From the NCBI GenBank assembly GCA_014058105.1, contig JACGCM010000155.1:682001-746000 (forward strand): a stretch of 64,000 nucleotides of DNA. The letters run 5' to 3'. The first letter of the stretch is position 1. Every line of letters begins with the position of its first letter. Under the pieces are notes generated by a model. That model saw only the letters and a program-made list of their open reading frames with translations, did not search any database and was not told the DNA's origin. The position numbers were made by a program, and so were the translations under genes. Below are positions 10,564 to 21,775 of the stretch, piece by piece. The stretch is from Kingdonia uniflora. Lineage: Eukaryota; Streptophyta; Magnoliopsida; Ranunculales; Circaeasteraceae.

Positions 10564-11083
10564 GACCAAAGCCAGTCATACCCAACCTTACTGCCCCTCT
10601 CAGTACCCTTCTATTGCAGATCCAGGCAGACCCCATATGGCGTATCCCTTTCCCCATTGAGGTTAAACCAGGCGAACCTTACTGCGCCAACCACAAGTAT
10701 AACTGTCACCAGACCAACAATTGCTTCGCCCTGCAGTGCTCCCTCGAGATAATACTCAAGGCAGGTTGTCTACATCAGTATGTTACCGACCTTCCCAGCT
10801 ACATTGACGAGTCGTACCTCAAACCTCAATACCCCCCCCCCCTGCTATCGACCCGGCCGAGGTACACATTTACCAACTGCATTTCATCGAAGTCAATAAT
10901 ATCGACAGCGGCCGTTCCAAGAGCAAGCGCAAGCGTGTCGAAGAATGCTATAAACTCACTTACCAGGAGAAGCTTCCCGCCCTCCTGCCAGAATCAAGCC
11001 TTTGTCCTCAACCCGAAGGAATCTCTTTCATCGACTGCGATACATCACATGTTCGCTTTCCCCATTCCGACCTTTTAGTCATC

Positions 11084-11390
11084 ATGATAAAGGTCGAACA
11101 CCTCGTCTTCCACGCCATGCTTATCGATACAGGAAGTGCAGCCGATGTACTTTTCCTTCAGACCGTCCAAGCTATGAACAAAATAGACCTCATCACTACC
11201 GCCAATGTCGAACTAAAAGGTTTTAATGGGGCGACCGAAGTTGTCGTTGGTCGAATCAGCCTTCCAGTTACCACCGGCCTAGTCACACCTCAAACCAGCT
11301 TTCTTGTCATTAATAAGAAGTCTGAATACCTCGGTATCCTCAGGCATGACTGGCTTAATGCCATGCGCGCCATACACTCGACCTATCATT
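11084..11390 (+). pseudogene. Tat-like aspartic protease
   Basis: A 102-codon frame with the catalytic triplet in LIDTGSAADVLF and a downstream hydrophobic strand ending in YLGILRHDWLN, the usual plant gypsy protease layout. It sits between gag and reverse transcriptase, as in Ty3/gypsy polyproteins. The frame is closed at both ends by stops, so the polyprotein is interrupted. Confidence 0.8.
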
Positions 11391-11515
11391 AGACCATTCG
11401 TTTCACTACCCCCTATGGTACATGGAATTTAAAAGGCTCTCAACACCTCGCCCGTTCATGTGAGCATCCAGAGATCGATCAAACCCAGAAACTCGTCAGA
11501 CTTCCATAACAATCA

Positions 11516-12510
11516 TTGTCTTCTTCTGTCCCCATACCTTCGACACCCGTCATCTCACCCATCGAACCCACTGTTTATATTAAACTCGACGGTCCTGGTC
11601 AAGGTACATTCATTGGAATATTTCTAGAAAAGGCAGAACGCCTTGAACTTACAGACTTCCTTCGATCAAACAAAGACGTCTTCGCATGGACATTTCAGGA
11701 GATACCCGGTGTCGACCCCAATTTGGCATGCCACCGCCTCGACCTCATCCCCCATTCTACAACAGTCAAACAGAAGAAGCATACCTTGGCACCACGACTT
11801 CGAGAGGCAGTAAACCTCGAAGTAGACAAACTCATAGCCACGGGTTTCATCAAAGAAGTCAAGTATGCTGACTGGATATCCAATATAGTTGCAGTTCCAA
11901 AAGAGAATGGCAAGATCAGAATCTGCGTCAACTTTATAGACCTCAACAAACACGCACCGAAGGACAGCTTCCCCCTCCCTATCATTTCAGTACCCTTCGA
12001 TGCTACAGCTGGACACAAGCGCCTATCAATGATGGATGCGGCTTTGGGTTACAATCAGGTACCCCTTCTCCCTGAAGATCAACTTAAAACTTCTTTAATC
12101 ACTGAACAAGGCATTTACTGTTTTAATGGAATGCCCTTCGGCCTAAAAAATGTGGGTACCATCTACCAATGCCTTGTCACAACCATGTTCAAATCCTTGC
12201 TTGGCAAGTCGGTTAAAGTTTACATCGACGACATGCTATGCTAGAGCCTCCAAAAACATACCCACATCCAGGACCTAACCGAAGTCTATTCAATACTTCG
12301 AACATTCAACATGAAGCTAACCCAGACAAATGCCAATTTGGTGTTTCATCTGGCAAATTTTTAGGTCATCTTATCAGCAAATAAGGTATCGAGATCGACC
12401 CAACCCATATTCGAGCCCTCATCGACATGCCTTCGCCCCAAACCAAAAAAAATGTACAAAAAGTGGCTAGTAAAATAGCAGCCCTCAACCATTTCATTTC
12501 CAAATCCTCA
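11516..12510 (+). pseudogene. Tat-like reverse transcriptase
   Basis: The open frame 11516-12244 contains VPKENGKIRICVNFIDLNKH, then YNQVPLLPEDQLKTSLIT, GMPFGLKNVGTIYQ and the catalytic YIDDML motif. It stops at a TAG at 12242 straight after the YIDD motif; the thumb region continues to about 12510 in broken frames. Family: gypsy reverse transcriptase that makes element cDNA. Several internal stops look like CGA to TGA or CAA to TAA changes. Confidence 0.85.
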
Positions 12511-12559
12511 GACTGATGTGTTTGGCTCTTTTCTCTCTTACGCGACCAAGGTGTCCACA

Positions 12560-12960
12560 AAGCTAAAAAGAGAAACAACCCTGAGATCAATTGGACGCCC
12601 GAATGTGAACAGGCCTTCCTCGAACTTAAAACATACCTTGGTCGACCACCCATTATCAGTACCTCTATCAAAGGCGAAACATTTTCCTTATACCTCGCGG
12701 TCACCGACACCTCTATCAGCTCAGTACTCATTCGACTTGACTTAAACATTGAGAAATCTATATATTTCATTAACAAAACTCTAACACCTGCAGAAACTCG
12801 ATACACGAAACTTGAGCGTTTGCTCCTTACCCTCATATACACATTATGAAAACTGAAACCATATTTTCAAGCTCACCCCATCCGTGTTATAACAAACTAT
12901 CCCCTTCTAGAAGTACTCAGTAAGAAAGAGAAATCTAGATGAATACAACAGTGGTTTATT
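12560..12960 (+). pseudogene. Tat-like RNase H (RT-linked)
   Basis: Across frames the translation gives INWTPECEQAFLELKTYL, then FSLYLAVTDTSISSVLIR, and KLKPYFQAH before a stop-rich tail. This is the first RNase H, immediately downstream of the reverse transcriptase. The usual catalytic Asp region reads YLAVTDTSIS. Stops are at about 12848 and 12939. Confidence 0.65.
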
Positions 12961-13059
12961 TCTTGGCAAACATGACATCACATTTGAGAAGCAGATATCC
13001 CAGAAAGGTCAAGCAGTCGCCGATTTCCTCGACTGGGAAGAACATGAAGACGACCTACC

Positions 13060-13503
13060 AGAGGACCAGCCCGAACCTACAAACCCATGGAACCCTAACA
13101 CAGGATAGCGACTTTTCACAAATGGATCCACTGGACCTAATGGTTCAGGGATCGGCATCGTCCTGGTTACACTTACCAATAACCGAATAGAGAAGGCCGT
13201 CATATTAAACTTCAAATGCTCCAACACCGAGGCTGAGTATGAAGCCTTGATCCATGGCCTCGATCTTGCACTCGAACTTGGTGTCCCTAAACTCATAGTT
13301 TTCACAGATTCCCAACATGTTCAGAGACATTACACCGGTAAAAATCAAGTTAACCGTCGCATGGCTGAATATGATACTCTCGTTCGACAGCGCATGAATC
13401 GTTTTCCTAAAAAAATTTATATTACTCACTACCCTCGAGGTGAGAACAGACACGCAGATGCCCTCGCTTGCATAACAGCTATGTTAGGCCAATCAGAATC
13501 CTG
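13060..13503 (+). pseudogene. Second, archaeal-type RNase H-like domain of the Tat element
   Basis: The reading gives LFTNGSTGPNGSGIGIVL, then NTEAEYEALIHGLDLALELG, IVFTDSQHVQ and RHADALA. This is a complete RNase H fold order (D/N, E, D, D). The first catalytic residue reads Asn where Asp is expected (NGS for DGS). A second RNase H after the RT-linked one is diagnostic of Tat elements. The C-terminal half is one clean frame from 13247. Confidence 0.75.
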
Positions 13504-13546
13504 AACTCTCTATATCGATGTACTCGAAAGCCCAAGTATCGACCAG

Positions 13547-14868
13547 ATGGAAGTCAATGCCATCAATAGTGGGGGCGAGAGTCTCGATCCAGATGACTGG
13601 CGAACACCATTTCTCGACTACTTCAACAATTTTATTCTCCCAGATGATCCCAAAACCAAACGGTCATTATTAGATAACTGCCGCAGATACACCATCCTCA
13701 AATGTGAGTTACATTGCAAATCCCCAAATGGCGTCCTCCTTCGATACATCTCTAAAACTGAAGCCTCTACAATTATAGCCAAACTCCATGAAGGTACATA
13801 CGGTGCTCATACTGTTGGTCGATCTATGGCCCTTCGAGCCGTCTCTCAAGATTTATTCTAGCCAAACATGAAGAAACAAGCTGAAGAGTATGCCAAACAC
13901 TGTGACAAATGCTAACGTCACGCCCATGACATCCACAACCCTTCCCAAGACCTCCATTTCAATCAAGTCTCCTGGCCATTCAAACAATGGGTCATCGATC
14001 TCATCGGTCTCTTCCCTAAAGCATCGGGTAGCTGAGAGAATATCTTTGTTACAACAGATTATTTTACCAAATGGGTCGAAGACGTACCTTTGTGTCGAAC
14101 CAGAGAAGAAGTCATCAAATTTCTATGGAAAAATATCATCACATGCTTCGGATGCTCTCATATGATTCGATGTGGCAATGGTCCACAGTTTGTCGGGAAC
14201 AAAGTCAGAAATTTCCTCAAAAAGTACAACATCATCATCTCCCCCTCAACACCTTACTACCCCCAAGGGAATGGCCAGGTCGAAGCAATCAACAAAATAA
14301 TAGTCGACGGTCTCAAGATACGTGTCGATGCAAAGAAAGGACGATGGGTTCAGGAGTTACAGCATGTCATCTAAGCCTATCGAACAACACCAAGAAAAGC
14401 TACAGGCTGTACTCCTTTCCTTCTAGCTTACGGTACTGAAGCAGCACTCCCTACTCAATTCGAAGTGCCCACACAAGATCTCAACCTCCCGGACGAAGAC
14501 AATGAGTTTGAACTCGGATGCAACATGGTATGGACCGACAAAACCAAAGACCGAGCCATCGCCAACCTCGGCCGTTACCATCTATCCTTCCAGAAGTCAT
14601 AAAACAAGAGAGTTCGACCTCGAAGTTTCAACATTGGAGATTTTGTACTTCGACAGGTCATACAATCCTCGAAGCCTCAGAACGTCGGCAAGCTAGCCGA
14701 GTCCTGGGAAGGACCTTATGTCGTATATGATAAAACCGACAAGGGTTCGTATTACCTCATGACAGAAGATGAAGAGCCTCTACCAAATCCATAGAATACA
14801 ATGCAGTTAGTATCATACAATAGGCCACGACCTTTACCTCGTCCCACTGATGTAAATACACTATAAAC
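13547..14868 (+). pseudogene. Tat-like integrase
   Basis: An N-terminal zinc-binding region lies in 13547-13920, with the HCDKC part at about 13897-13912. The DDE core follows: WVIDLIGLFP, TTDYFTKWVE, then NGPQF and NGQVEAINKI. The second catalytic Asp region reads RCGNGPQF, so the usual Asp seems to be Gly. The C-terminal part (FNIGDFVLRQV, EGPYVVYDK) runs to about 14868. At least four stops interrupt it. Confidence 0.8.
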
Positions 14869-14889
14869 CAATGAACATCTTTTTCCCCG

Positions 14890-15690
14890 AGCTTCGTCTC
14901 CTATTTTCCAATGAATTTCTTGGTTTACCCTAGGTATCATGTCAACCCTTCGACCCGACTGAAACTTGGGGGCAACCATGAAAATTTTCAAGCTTTCAAC
15001 ATTCGAGCAAACTTGAGGGGAACGAATGGTCGAGAGATCGGCCCCTCGAGAATGCGTTGACGACGAACACGTCTTACTTCACTGTGGCTCAGGCCTTCAA
15101 AGTTCAGTAAATTTCTTGGTTTAGCCTAAGTATCATTGTTAACCCTTCAACCCGACTGATACTTGGGGGCGACCTTGAAATTTTTCAAGCTTCCAACATT
15201 CGAGCAAACTCGAGGGGGACGAATGGTCGAGAGATCGAACCCTCGGGAATGCGTTGGCGACGAACACGTCTTACTTTGTTGTGGCTCAGGCCTTCGAAGT
15301 CCAGTGAATTTCTTGGTTTACCCTAAGTATCATGTCAATCCTTCGACCTGACTAATACTTGGGGGTGACCTTAAAAATTTTCAAGCTTCCAACATTCGAG
15401 CAAACCCGAGGGGCACAAATGGTCGAGAGATCAGCCCTCGAGAATGCGTTGGCGGTGAACACGTCTTACTTCGCAGTGGCTCAGGCCTTCGAAGTCCAGT
15501 AAATTTCTTGGTTTACCCCAAATATCATGTCAACCCTTCGACCCGACTGATACTTGGGGGCGACCTTAAAAAATTTCAAACTTCCAACATTCGAGCAAAC
15601 TCGATGGGGCACGAATGTTCGAGAGACCGGACCCTCGAGAATGCGTTGGGAGCGAAGCTCTTCAAGGTTCAATAATTCTACAAGTACACG
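14890..15690 (+). repeat. 196-bp tandem repeat, about four copies, in the 3' region of the Tat element
   Basis: The landmark AATTTCTTGGTTTA starts at 14914, 15110, 15307 and 15502 (spacings 196, 197, 195). Each unit includes ATACTTGGGGG, AACATTCGAGCAAAC, GGTCGAGAGATC and GAATGCGTTG. Tandem arrays in this part of Tat/Ogre-type elements are known and can seed satellite DNA. Confidence 0.9.
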
Positions 15691-15944
15691 TACAGCATAT
15701 GCAGATAACGGTATACAAAAAATATCAACAATTTTGTTACATGTAAGACGCTTCAGTACATCATATATCAGAGAAGCAGCTTCGACACAGATCAATTCAA
15801 ATAATGTTCAGAGCATTCATCAAGAATCTAGCATCACAATTCAGTAGAAATCAAGTTAACATAAACCAGTTTCAGTATAGTCTACATCAGTAACCCAAAG
15901 CAAACACAAGTTCAAAGATCAAGTGCACAGAAAGCTCAACATTG

Positions 15945-16802
15945 TTCACATATTACACCCCAACAGAGAAATCAGAAAAAATAGTATGGCATACTCATAT
16001 CAGAGTGGCTGCACCATCTCCCCAAACAGCCTCTTCAATTCTAACACCTTCAGCACCTCCAGTAGAAGTTTTTAACCCTACACCATCGATAATCACATCA
16101 GTTGCAGTTTTAGCAGCAGTACCTTTGACTATAGGAGTCTCCACGACACCTCCTGAACCCGCAACAACAATATCTCCTTCTACCGCATCGGCTTGGGCAG
16201 CATCTTCAGTAACAGGATCTTGGGTAGTAGGGAAACGTTACAAAGTTTCAGGATCATACCCCAAATCCTCTATAAATTCCTTCAGCCTAATATTATCTGC
16301 ACATTCATCATCAAACTGCCCTTGGAAGGTTTTCTTCTGTTCCACAATAACCCTATCCTTCTCAGCAAGCTTTGACTTCAACACCTGCGAATGATTATAA
16401 CGTTGAGCCTCGAATCTCTTCTTTAATGCATCATTGCTAACCGCCAGATCTCGCTTCAAAGTTTTATTCTCAGATACCCAACGACGCCTCATTCCCTCGA
16501 GTGATCTCAAGATTCTCAAGCGCCTGTCTTAGCTGCTGCGATGTTACCTTTTAGGCCTTAATGAAAGCTTGTGACCAAGCATCTGTTTGCTAGAATAGTC
16601 GAGCCATCAGTATCTCCCAAAGTATGATGTACTTGAGAAAAATTTCATAATTTCAAAAGCAAAATAGTTACCTGATACATCGTCTTATGCATCCTCCTCC
16701 TCCCAGGGTCTTCTCCCATACACGAAGGACCTTTGCTGCCACCCGGTTCTTGTGCTTGGTGTTGGGAACATTTTCGTTGGTTTGGGATGAAGATGCAGAC
16801 AT
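15945..16802 (-). pseudogene. Antisense ORF 1 of the Tat element, coiled-coil protein
   Basis: A minus-strand ATG at 16802 opens an exon (16802-16672) ending at CAG/GTAACT. A matching 3' splice site (AAACAG) precedes 16582. The second exon contains a strongly coiled-coil stretch in 16519-16238 (KSKLAEKDRVIVEQKKTFQG, then RLKEFIEDLG) and an Ala/Val/Gly-rich tail to about 15945. Frameshifts separate the blocks. Antisense extra ORFs upstream of the 3' LTR are described for Tat elements; their function is unknown. A TATA-like box precedes the ATG. Confidence 0.55.
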
Positions 16803-16853
16803 TGTGCTCGAAGAAGAAGGAAAAGATGTGTGAAGTTATCCTAAAAACACTCC

Positions 16854-16860
16854 ATTTATA
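16854..16860 (-). promoter_or_regulatory. TATA-like box for antisense ORF 1
   Basis: TATAAAT on the minus strand, about 52 bases upstream of the antisense ATG at 16802. The spacing suits a short leader. This is sequence evidence only. Confidence 0.4.
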
Positions 16861-17339
16861 CCTAAAGGTACATTTAAACCCTCCCTAATCCCAAGTAGCA
16901 TTTACTACAGTCTTCAATTCTTGTCCTTGAAAACTCAACAGTCCAAACATCACAAATTCCCAGACATAACCGTTTTATCAGTATGCACATTCAAACCCAT
17001 TTTCAAGGTCTTGCAGTCGACACATCCCTAGCCTCAAACATCGATTCCTTTTATACATCGTCTCACACCTCTTTCATCGAGTTTCGACTAATGCAGGGTA
17101 TCGTCCACCCAAGTCATATTCGTCTACCTAAATTATCAGATACATAACACATGATTCCAGTAAACTACTCTTTTATTTCAGTTACTCCAAAACCATACAT
17201 ATAAGAAAAGAAAGAAGAGCGGAAGAAGAAAAACTACAGACATCGGCAACAATAATAACAAAAACCAAAAATACAGTCATTCAGAAAGAAAGAAAAAAAA
17301 ACCCATCACCACCACCCTGCCACCACCTCAAGAAGAACC

Positions 17340-17672
17340 CGCCCTATTTTTAGACGGGCCAGATCCTCCAGCCGAGCCCTGCTCCTCCACCAACTGATCA
17401 TCTGCCTGTACAAGACATTCGGTCAAGCTCGACAGATAGAGATAACGTTTTTCCGCAGTTGTAAACCTCTATCGCATCTCCCCCCACAAGTAAGCATAGG
17501 ATTCCCCGTTGATAGGTTCCCCAGACTTTAACTCAACCAGGTCAGGCATGTCCCAGCCAAGTTCATGCTCGCTGAAGAACCTCAACTTCAACTCAGTAAT
17601 TTTCTGCCCTATACGACGGTCTCTGGCAAATCCCATCCTCTTCTGGTAGCGGGTGTTCGGTGTGGTGTCCAT
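17340..17672 (-). pseudogene. Antisense ORF 2 of the Tat element
   Basis: A minus-strand ATG at 17672 starts MDTTPNTRYQKRMGFARD and stays open to 17469 (67 codons). The reading then continues after a stop into an acidic Gly/Ser-rich tail to about 17340. It is basic at the start and rich in Trp and Glu later. No known domain is recognised. It lies upstream of antisense ORF 1 and could be a separate transcript or its first coding exon. Confidence 0.4.
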
Positions 17673-17750
17673 GATGCTCTTCAGGAAAGACAGAGGAAAG
17701 AGAAGAAAGTAACGAAGAAGACTGTACAGCGTTACCGCCTTTATAACCCA

Positions 17751-17758
17751 TATTTATA
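17751..17758 (-). promoter_or_regulatory. TATA-like box for antisense ORF 2
   Basis: TATAAATA on the minus strand, about 80 bases upstream of the antisense ATG at 17672, followed by a TC-rich leader. It lies outside the 3' LTR, so this would be an internal antisense promoter of the retrotransposon. Confidence 0.45.
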
Positions 17759-17937
17759 AGCCTCATCAAGCTCATTTATTACTCTATAACTACCAACATT
17801 TCTTAATTACCCTCCTTTATTACCCCTCTCGGAACTCTAATATGCAATAGTCAACTGTTCAAATTCCAACAACCAACAGCTTTTCTCAGCAAACGCCTTT
17901 ATACCTATTTTCGAGACCCTTGCTAAAAGGGGGCTAA

Positions 17938-18660
17938 TGTAGCAGCCTACTCACAGCCTTCTACCTCTAGTCGAACACTCGAAGGCTACCTCAGAGCCTA
18001 CTCGAATACCTCGAAGCCCATTCAATCCGTAAACAAGCCTTGCAAGATTATTCGAAGACGAAGCCTCGACTATGAACAAGCCTCGAAGACAATTACTCCA
18101 CATCAGCATCAGAAACACTTCGACCATATTCGTACATGGCCGAAGGTAGACATGACAGACAGCCAGCTCACCAGACAAGAATGGCGATGTTGTTGGTCCT
18201 TACAGCTACAATGAGAAACCTAACAATTACAACAATGTCAAAGCACAGTGCTAGACCCGACATTTCTGGCGTTAACACCAACTTCGGGATATTCGCCTGA
18301 TACCTAGAGGGTACACATGTAATTTGACCTCCTATGATGACTCAGCCCTTCCTATATTCTATAAACAGGAGGGAGGGGGAACCATAGAGAGGTTACGAAA
18401 TCTCTCCCCTGAACCCTTGCAGATTACCTTCGATCACCCTGTAAAACATAGTACTCGAACCTTCGACTACTCGACAGTAATATAAACTCTCTTAAAAATC
18501 CTCATCAGAGGTCGTGGAGCGTCACATTTTAGGCCTCCACACAAATATATTATCAGTAGATTACTTATACTATAGATTATATGCTTGAACCCCTTTTATA
18601 GAAGATAAACCCCGTGGTGTAAGAGCCAACTTCCCCTCCGCACGAAGTTAGGCCCCTACA
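17938..18660 (+). repeat. 3' LTR of the Tat-like element
   Basis: A copy of 8432-9151 with the same TGTAG and CTACA ends. It is preceded by a polypurine run (AAAAGGGGG at about 17926-17933) and followed by AGAAA, the imperfect target duplication. Confidence 0.9.
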
Positions 18661-19238
18661 AGAAAAATCTTAACCCCAATCATGTCAATCCATTACAGGA
18701 CCTGATTGATCGAGCTAGCTCTTACATAACGACAACAGTAACCCTTCAAGTCCCAATTACTAATATCTATAAGCTTGCATATGGGTTCAATAAGTGGAAA
18801 AAAGGAGAAAATGTGAAGAATGAACAAAAGAGGGCAATCTTTGTTCAAATCTATGAACAAAAAATTAAAGACAACCAAGCTGATAGGGAAATTATTGAGA
18901 AATGGAATGAAAGCAAAAAAATTAGGCTCAGCACCTCAACAAAGGCTTCACCACTAACTTTTCTGGTGAATAGGGCTGAGAGGTCTCAAACTCTCAATGT
19001 TGAAGCAGCTATGGGGGAGCAGTCAACGCCAACAAACCTTAACACTCCAATGCCTGTCGCGGGGTCATCTACAACGGTCATTATTTACGTTGGGAGGCTC
19101 TATTTTATATTTATTTATTCAATTAGAAGGATAATCTTTACTAGCTTATATTTAGGAGAGAATAAGGTATCCCGCTCCTCTATAAGGATGGATAGAATTA
19201 GGGTTTTAGGTAGTGTGAGTTTGAAAGAAAAGCTTTAA
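18661..19238 (+). other. Unidentified coding-like stretch at the retrotransposon's 3' flank
   Basis: From the flank of the 3' LTR a plausible reading runs through QDLIDRASSYITTTVTL and YGFNKWKKGENVKNEQKRAI. It then joins the continuous frame 18813-19238 (141 codons), which is Lys/Glu/Asn-rich. It may be the downstream half of a gene or TE frame split by insertion of the Tat element; the upstream half would be at about 8300-8431. I do not recognise the product. Confidence 0.3.
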
Positions 19239-21394
19239 GCTTAGAGAAAGATATGTAAAGTTTGTGTGGGGTAAATCTAAAAACCCTAGGTCTTTGACAT
19301 TTAATTTAAGCAATTTTTAGATTTAGTTTAATTGCGAGTGAGATTTAGCTTCCGCAATATTGTTTCTATTAGCCTAAGCCTCAGGAACAGAGAGTGTCAG
19401 AAGATACTGACACATTAGATTTTTCATCCCTAAACCCTTACTCTTCTATGTGACTACTATGTTTTTTTAGCTTATTTAACTTAATTGCCTCAAATTAAGT
19501 TAAAATTCCAAATAAGTTGTGTTTGTTTTTTGTTTTAAAAAGTAACTTATTGGTAATGGCACCACCATATAAGGAGTTTAAAAAAAGTTAAAAATCTTAG
19601 CTTTTCTTAAGCAAGTTTTTCTGAAGTTGCAGGTAATTAGTACGTGACTTAAGTAAAATATGAAAAACCCAAATATACCCGTATTTTATCTTTGTTTCTT
19701 CTTTTTAATTTGGGATCTCCCTCTCTCTAAAATCTTACTTTCTCTTTCTCTCTCATCTGCAACTATTAACACCTCCTTTCCCAATGAACTTTCTAGTATT
19801 TGGAAATTGTAGAATACCCCATGAAGAAAAGATTATATAAGTTTTCCAAACAACTCCTGGCCATTGATGAAGCTGCAGTTCTCGGCCATTCTTTTTGCCA
19901 TTGTTTAGAGATTTTAATATATAACCCCAAAAGATGATTTTATTTTTCCTGAGGATATGTTAAATTCGTATCAAAGAGTTTTGTTTTTGGGGATGATTCA
20001 ATAGTTAAAAACAATTTTTTGTTTAATCTATTTCCGAACACATTGTTGATTTTTAGCTTTGGGCAATCCCAAAATTTCTAAATTTTCTCTAAAAAGTTAA
20101 TATTTTGAATAACTTATTTTTAGCATTATATTTGTTTTATTTTGTTTATATTAATTTGTTGTGGGTCACAAAAATTGCGTAAAAGAGCTCAATACAGTAT
20201 ATGGCTGCGAAAATAAAAAATAACAAAAATCCAAAATTTAAATTGAAGCTTTTTATAGTTTTACTCAAATGAAGGATTGGAAAGCTCTTCCAATTTTGCC
20301 CCAATGAAGTATGATAGCAATTTGGGCTTTCGTAATTGAGGATATTTTGAGGCATCATCCTTTGAGGAGAACCTTGGAGCTAGATATAAAACCTCACCAT
20401 GTATACGTAGGCGCAAGTACATTATGTGGTTCTTAATAGATACGAAGATGCAAATAATATGGAGTGTCCGAAATGGAAGAAACAATTGACAATCCCACTA
20501 TTTTGAATGCCTAATTTGGGTAATTATACAACTTTCAACTAGTTCAGAATTCATATTCAGCAAAATAAACAAACAATATTTTTTACGGTTCAGGTTCAGC
20601 AATCAAGCTTCAGATTTAGAATAAGCAATCAGAATAAGTAATGAATAAATGTTCAAAATCAACAAAAAAACAAACGGCATCTGAGTCTCATAAAAAATTT
20701 TAACATTTCTAAGTACATAACTTTACTATTTCCCCATTTTTGCATTACAAGCTACATAACTTTGCAAATGCCACATAAACAGGGGCATGGTTGTTCAGTA
20801 GTACAATATGTGCTAAAAAATTATGCCATGGAATTAGATTAAGGTCTTGAGGACATATTAAGAAAGGGGAAAATTGATTGATTTCACAAGTAAAAATTTG
20901 TGAAACCGTAGCAGAGTTTGAAAATCCGGTTTCACAAATGGAAGTGATTCAAACAAGTGGATGGGAGAGAGATGAAATTTTTATCGCAAGGATTCCCATT
21001 GAAAGCCATGGATTTTTTTTGTTTGCATCATAAATCACAAAGATTGAAGCAAGTAGAGATTGGAAATATGGAGTGAGAAATATCACTGAAAGGAGTGTAT
21101 AGTAGAGGGAGGAGTCATGGGTTGACAAACGAATGGGAGAGAAAGTATTCACAACTAGATTAAAAATTGAGATATAGCCGTTAAAAGAAAGAGAAAAGGA
21201 GGGGTACGTGTATTGTTATTGCCTTTTTTATTGCTTTTAGTTGAGTAAATATAGGAAAAGGGTAATTTTGTCAAGTGAAAGAGTGGTCAACTTAAGTCAG
21301 TCCAGGTCTGACTATTGCCAGGTCAAATTTTGGGGCAAACCAGAATATCTGTAACTCGGGGAGTTAATCGCAAAATTTACCTCTATATAATGTG
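19239..21394. other. AT-rich intergenic sequence, no gene recognised
   Basis: Short open frames only. Several stretches look like old, unclassified non-coding repeats, but no terminal repeats or target duplications could be paired with confidence. Confidence 0.4.
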
Positions 21395-21775
21395 TGTTTG
21401 TTTGATTAAACCTATTGTTGGTCCCTAATTTTATTTTCTTTTGTAGGTCCAACTAAAATGGCTTCTCTAATTGCTCGAATTTGCAAATTTATTTAGAGTA
21501 CTCTGTCATAATATTGTAAGAGTTTTTGCAAACATTTAATTAATCTTCATTATTTTCCTTGTTATTCGCAAAACCATATTTTTTTAGTGTTTATTATATT
21601 ATAATAAAATCTCAAAACGCTTGATTTGTTTTTTTACCAAACCATCAAATTATGCAATTGTAGTATCAAATTTTTACATGCCTATTTGTTGGTTATTGAA
21701 TTAATTTATATATAATTTTGCAATGATTATGTGCTCTTATTATAGTGATACATGTGCTCTTATTAATCGTCTGTT
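21395..21775 (+). repeat. Partial duplicate of the small gene's 5' region
   Basis: 21440-21530 matches 1380-1460 (splice-acceptor tract, TAAAATGGCTTCTC, AAATTTATTTAGA, ATAATATTGTAAGA). 21650-21775 matches 4640-4755 (TATTTGTTGGTTATTGA, TATATAATTTTGCA, ACATGTGCTCTT). In between it has only about 120 bp and lacks the 2.95-kb composite element. Similarity ends where the coding exon starts at the first locus, so this copy is a non-coding remnant. Confidence 0.7.

Larger units (their letters stand above)
8432..18660 (+). mobile_element. Ty3/gypsy LTR retrotransposon, Tat-like, about 10.2 kb
   Basis: LTRs of about 720 bp begin TGTAG and end CTACA (8432-9151 and 17938-18660). Flanks AGGAA and AGAAA are an imperfect 5-bp target duplication. 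The internal order is gag, protease, reverse transcriptase, RNase H, a second RNase H-like domain and integrase. A long non-pol 3' region follows with a 196-bp tandem repeat and two antisense ORFs. The second RNase H, the antisense ORFs and 3' tandem repeats are known features of the Tat lineage. Nearly every ORF is broken. A purine run (AAAAGGGGG) lies just before the 3' LTR as a polypurine tract. No clear tRNA primer site was found after the 5' LTR. Confidence 0.9.

Noticed and set aside
14890..15690. CRISPR-like array
   Set aside because: The 196-bp repeats are directly adjacent without spacers and lie inside a plant retrotransposon.
15942..16394. 150-codon plus-strand frame in the Tat 3' region
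   Set aside because: It is the shadow of the antisense coiled-coil ORF, which has the better signals (ATG, intron, TATA-like box, heptad pattern).
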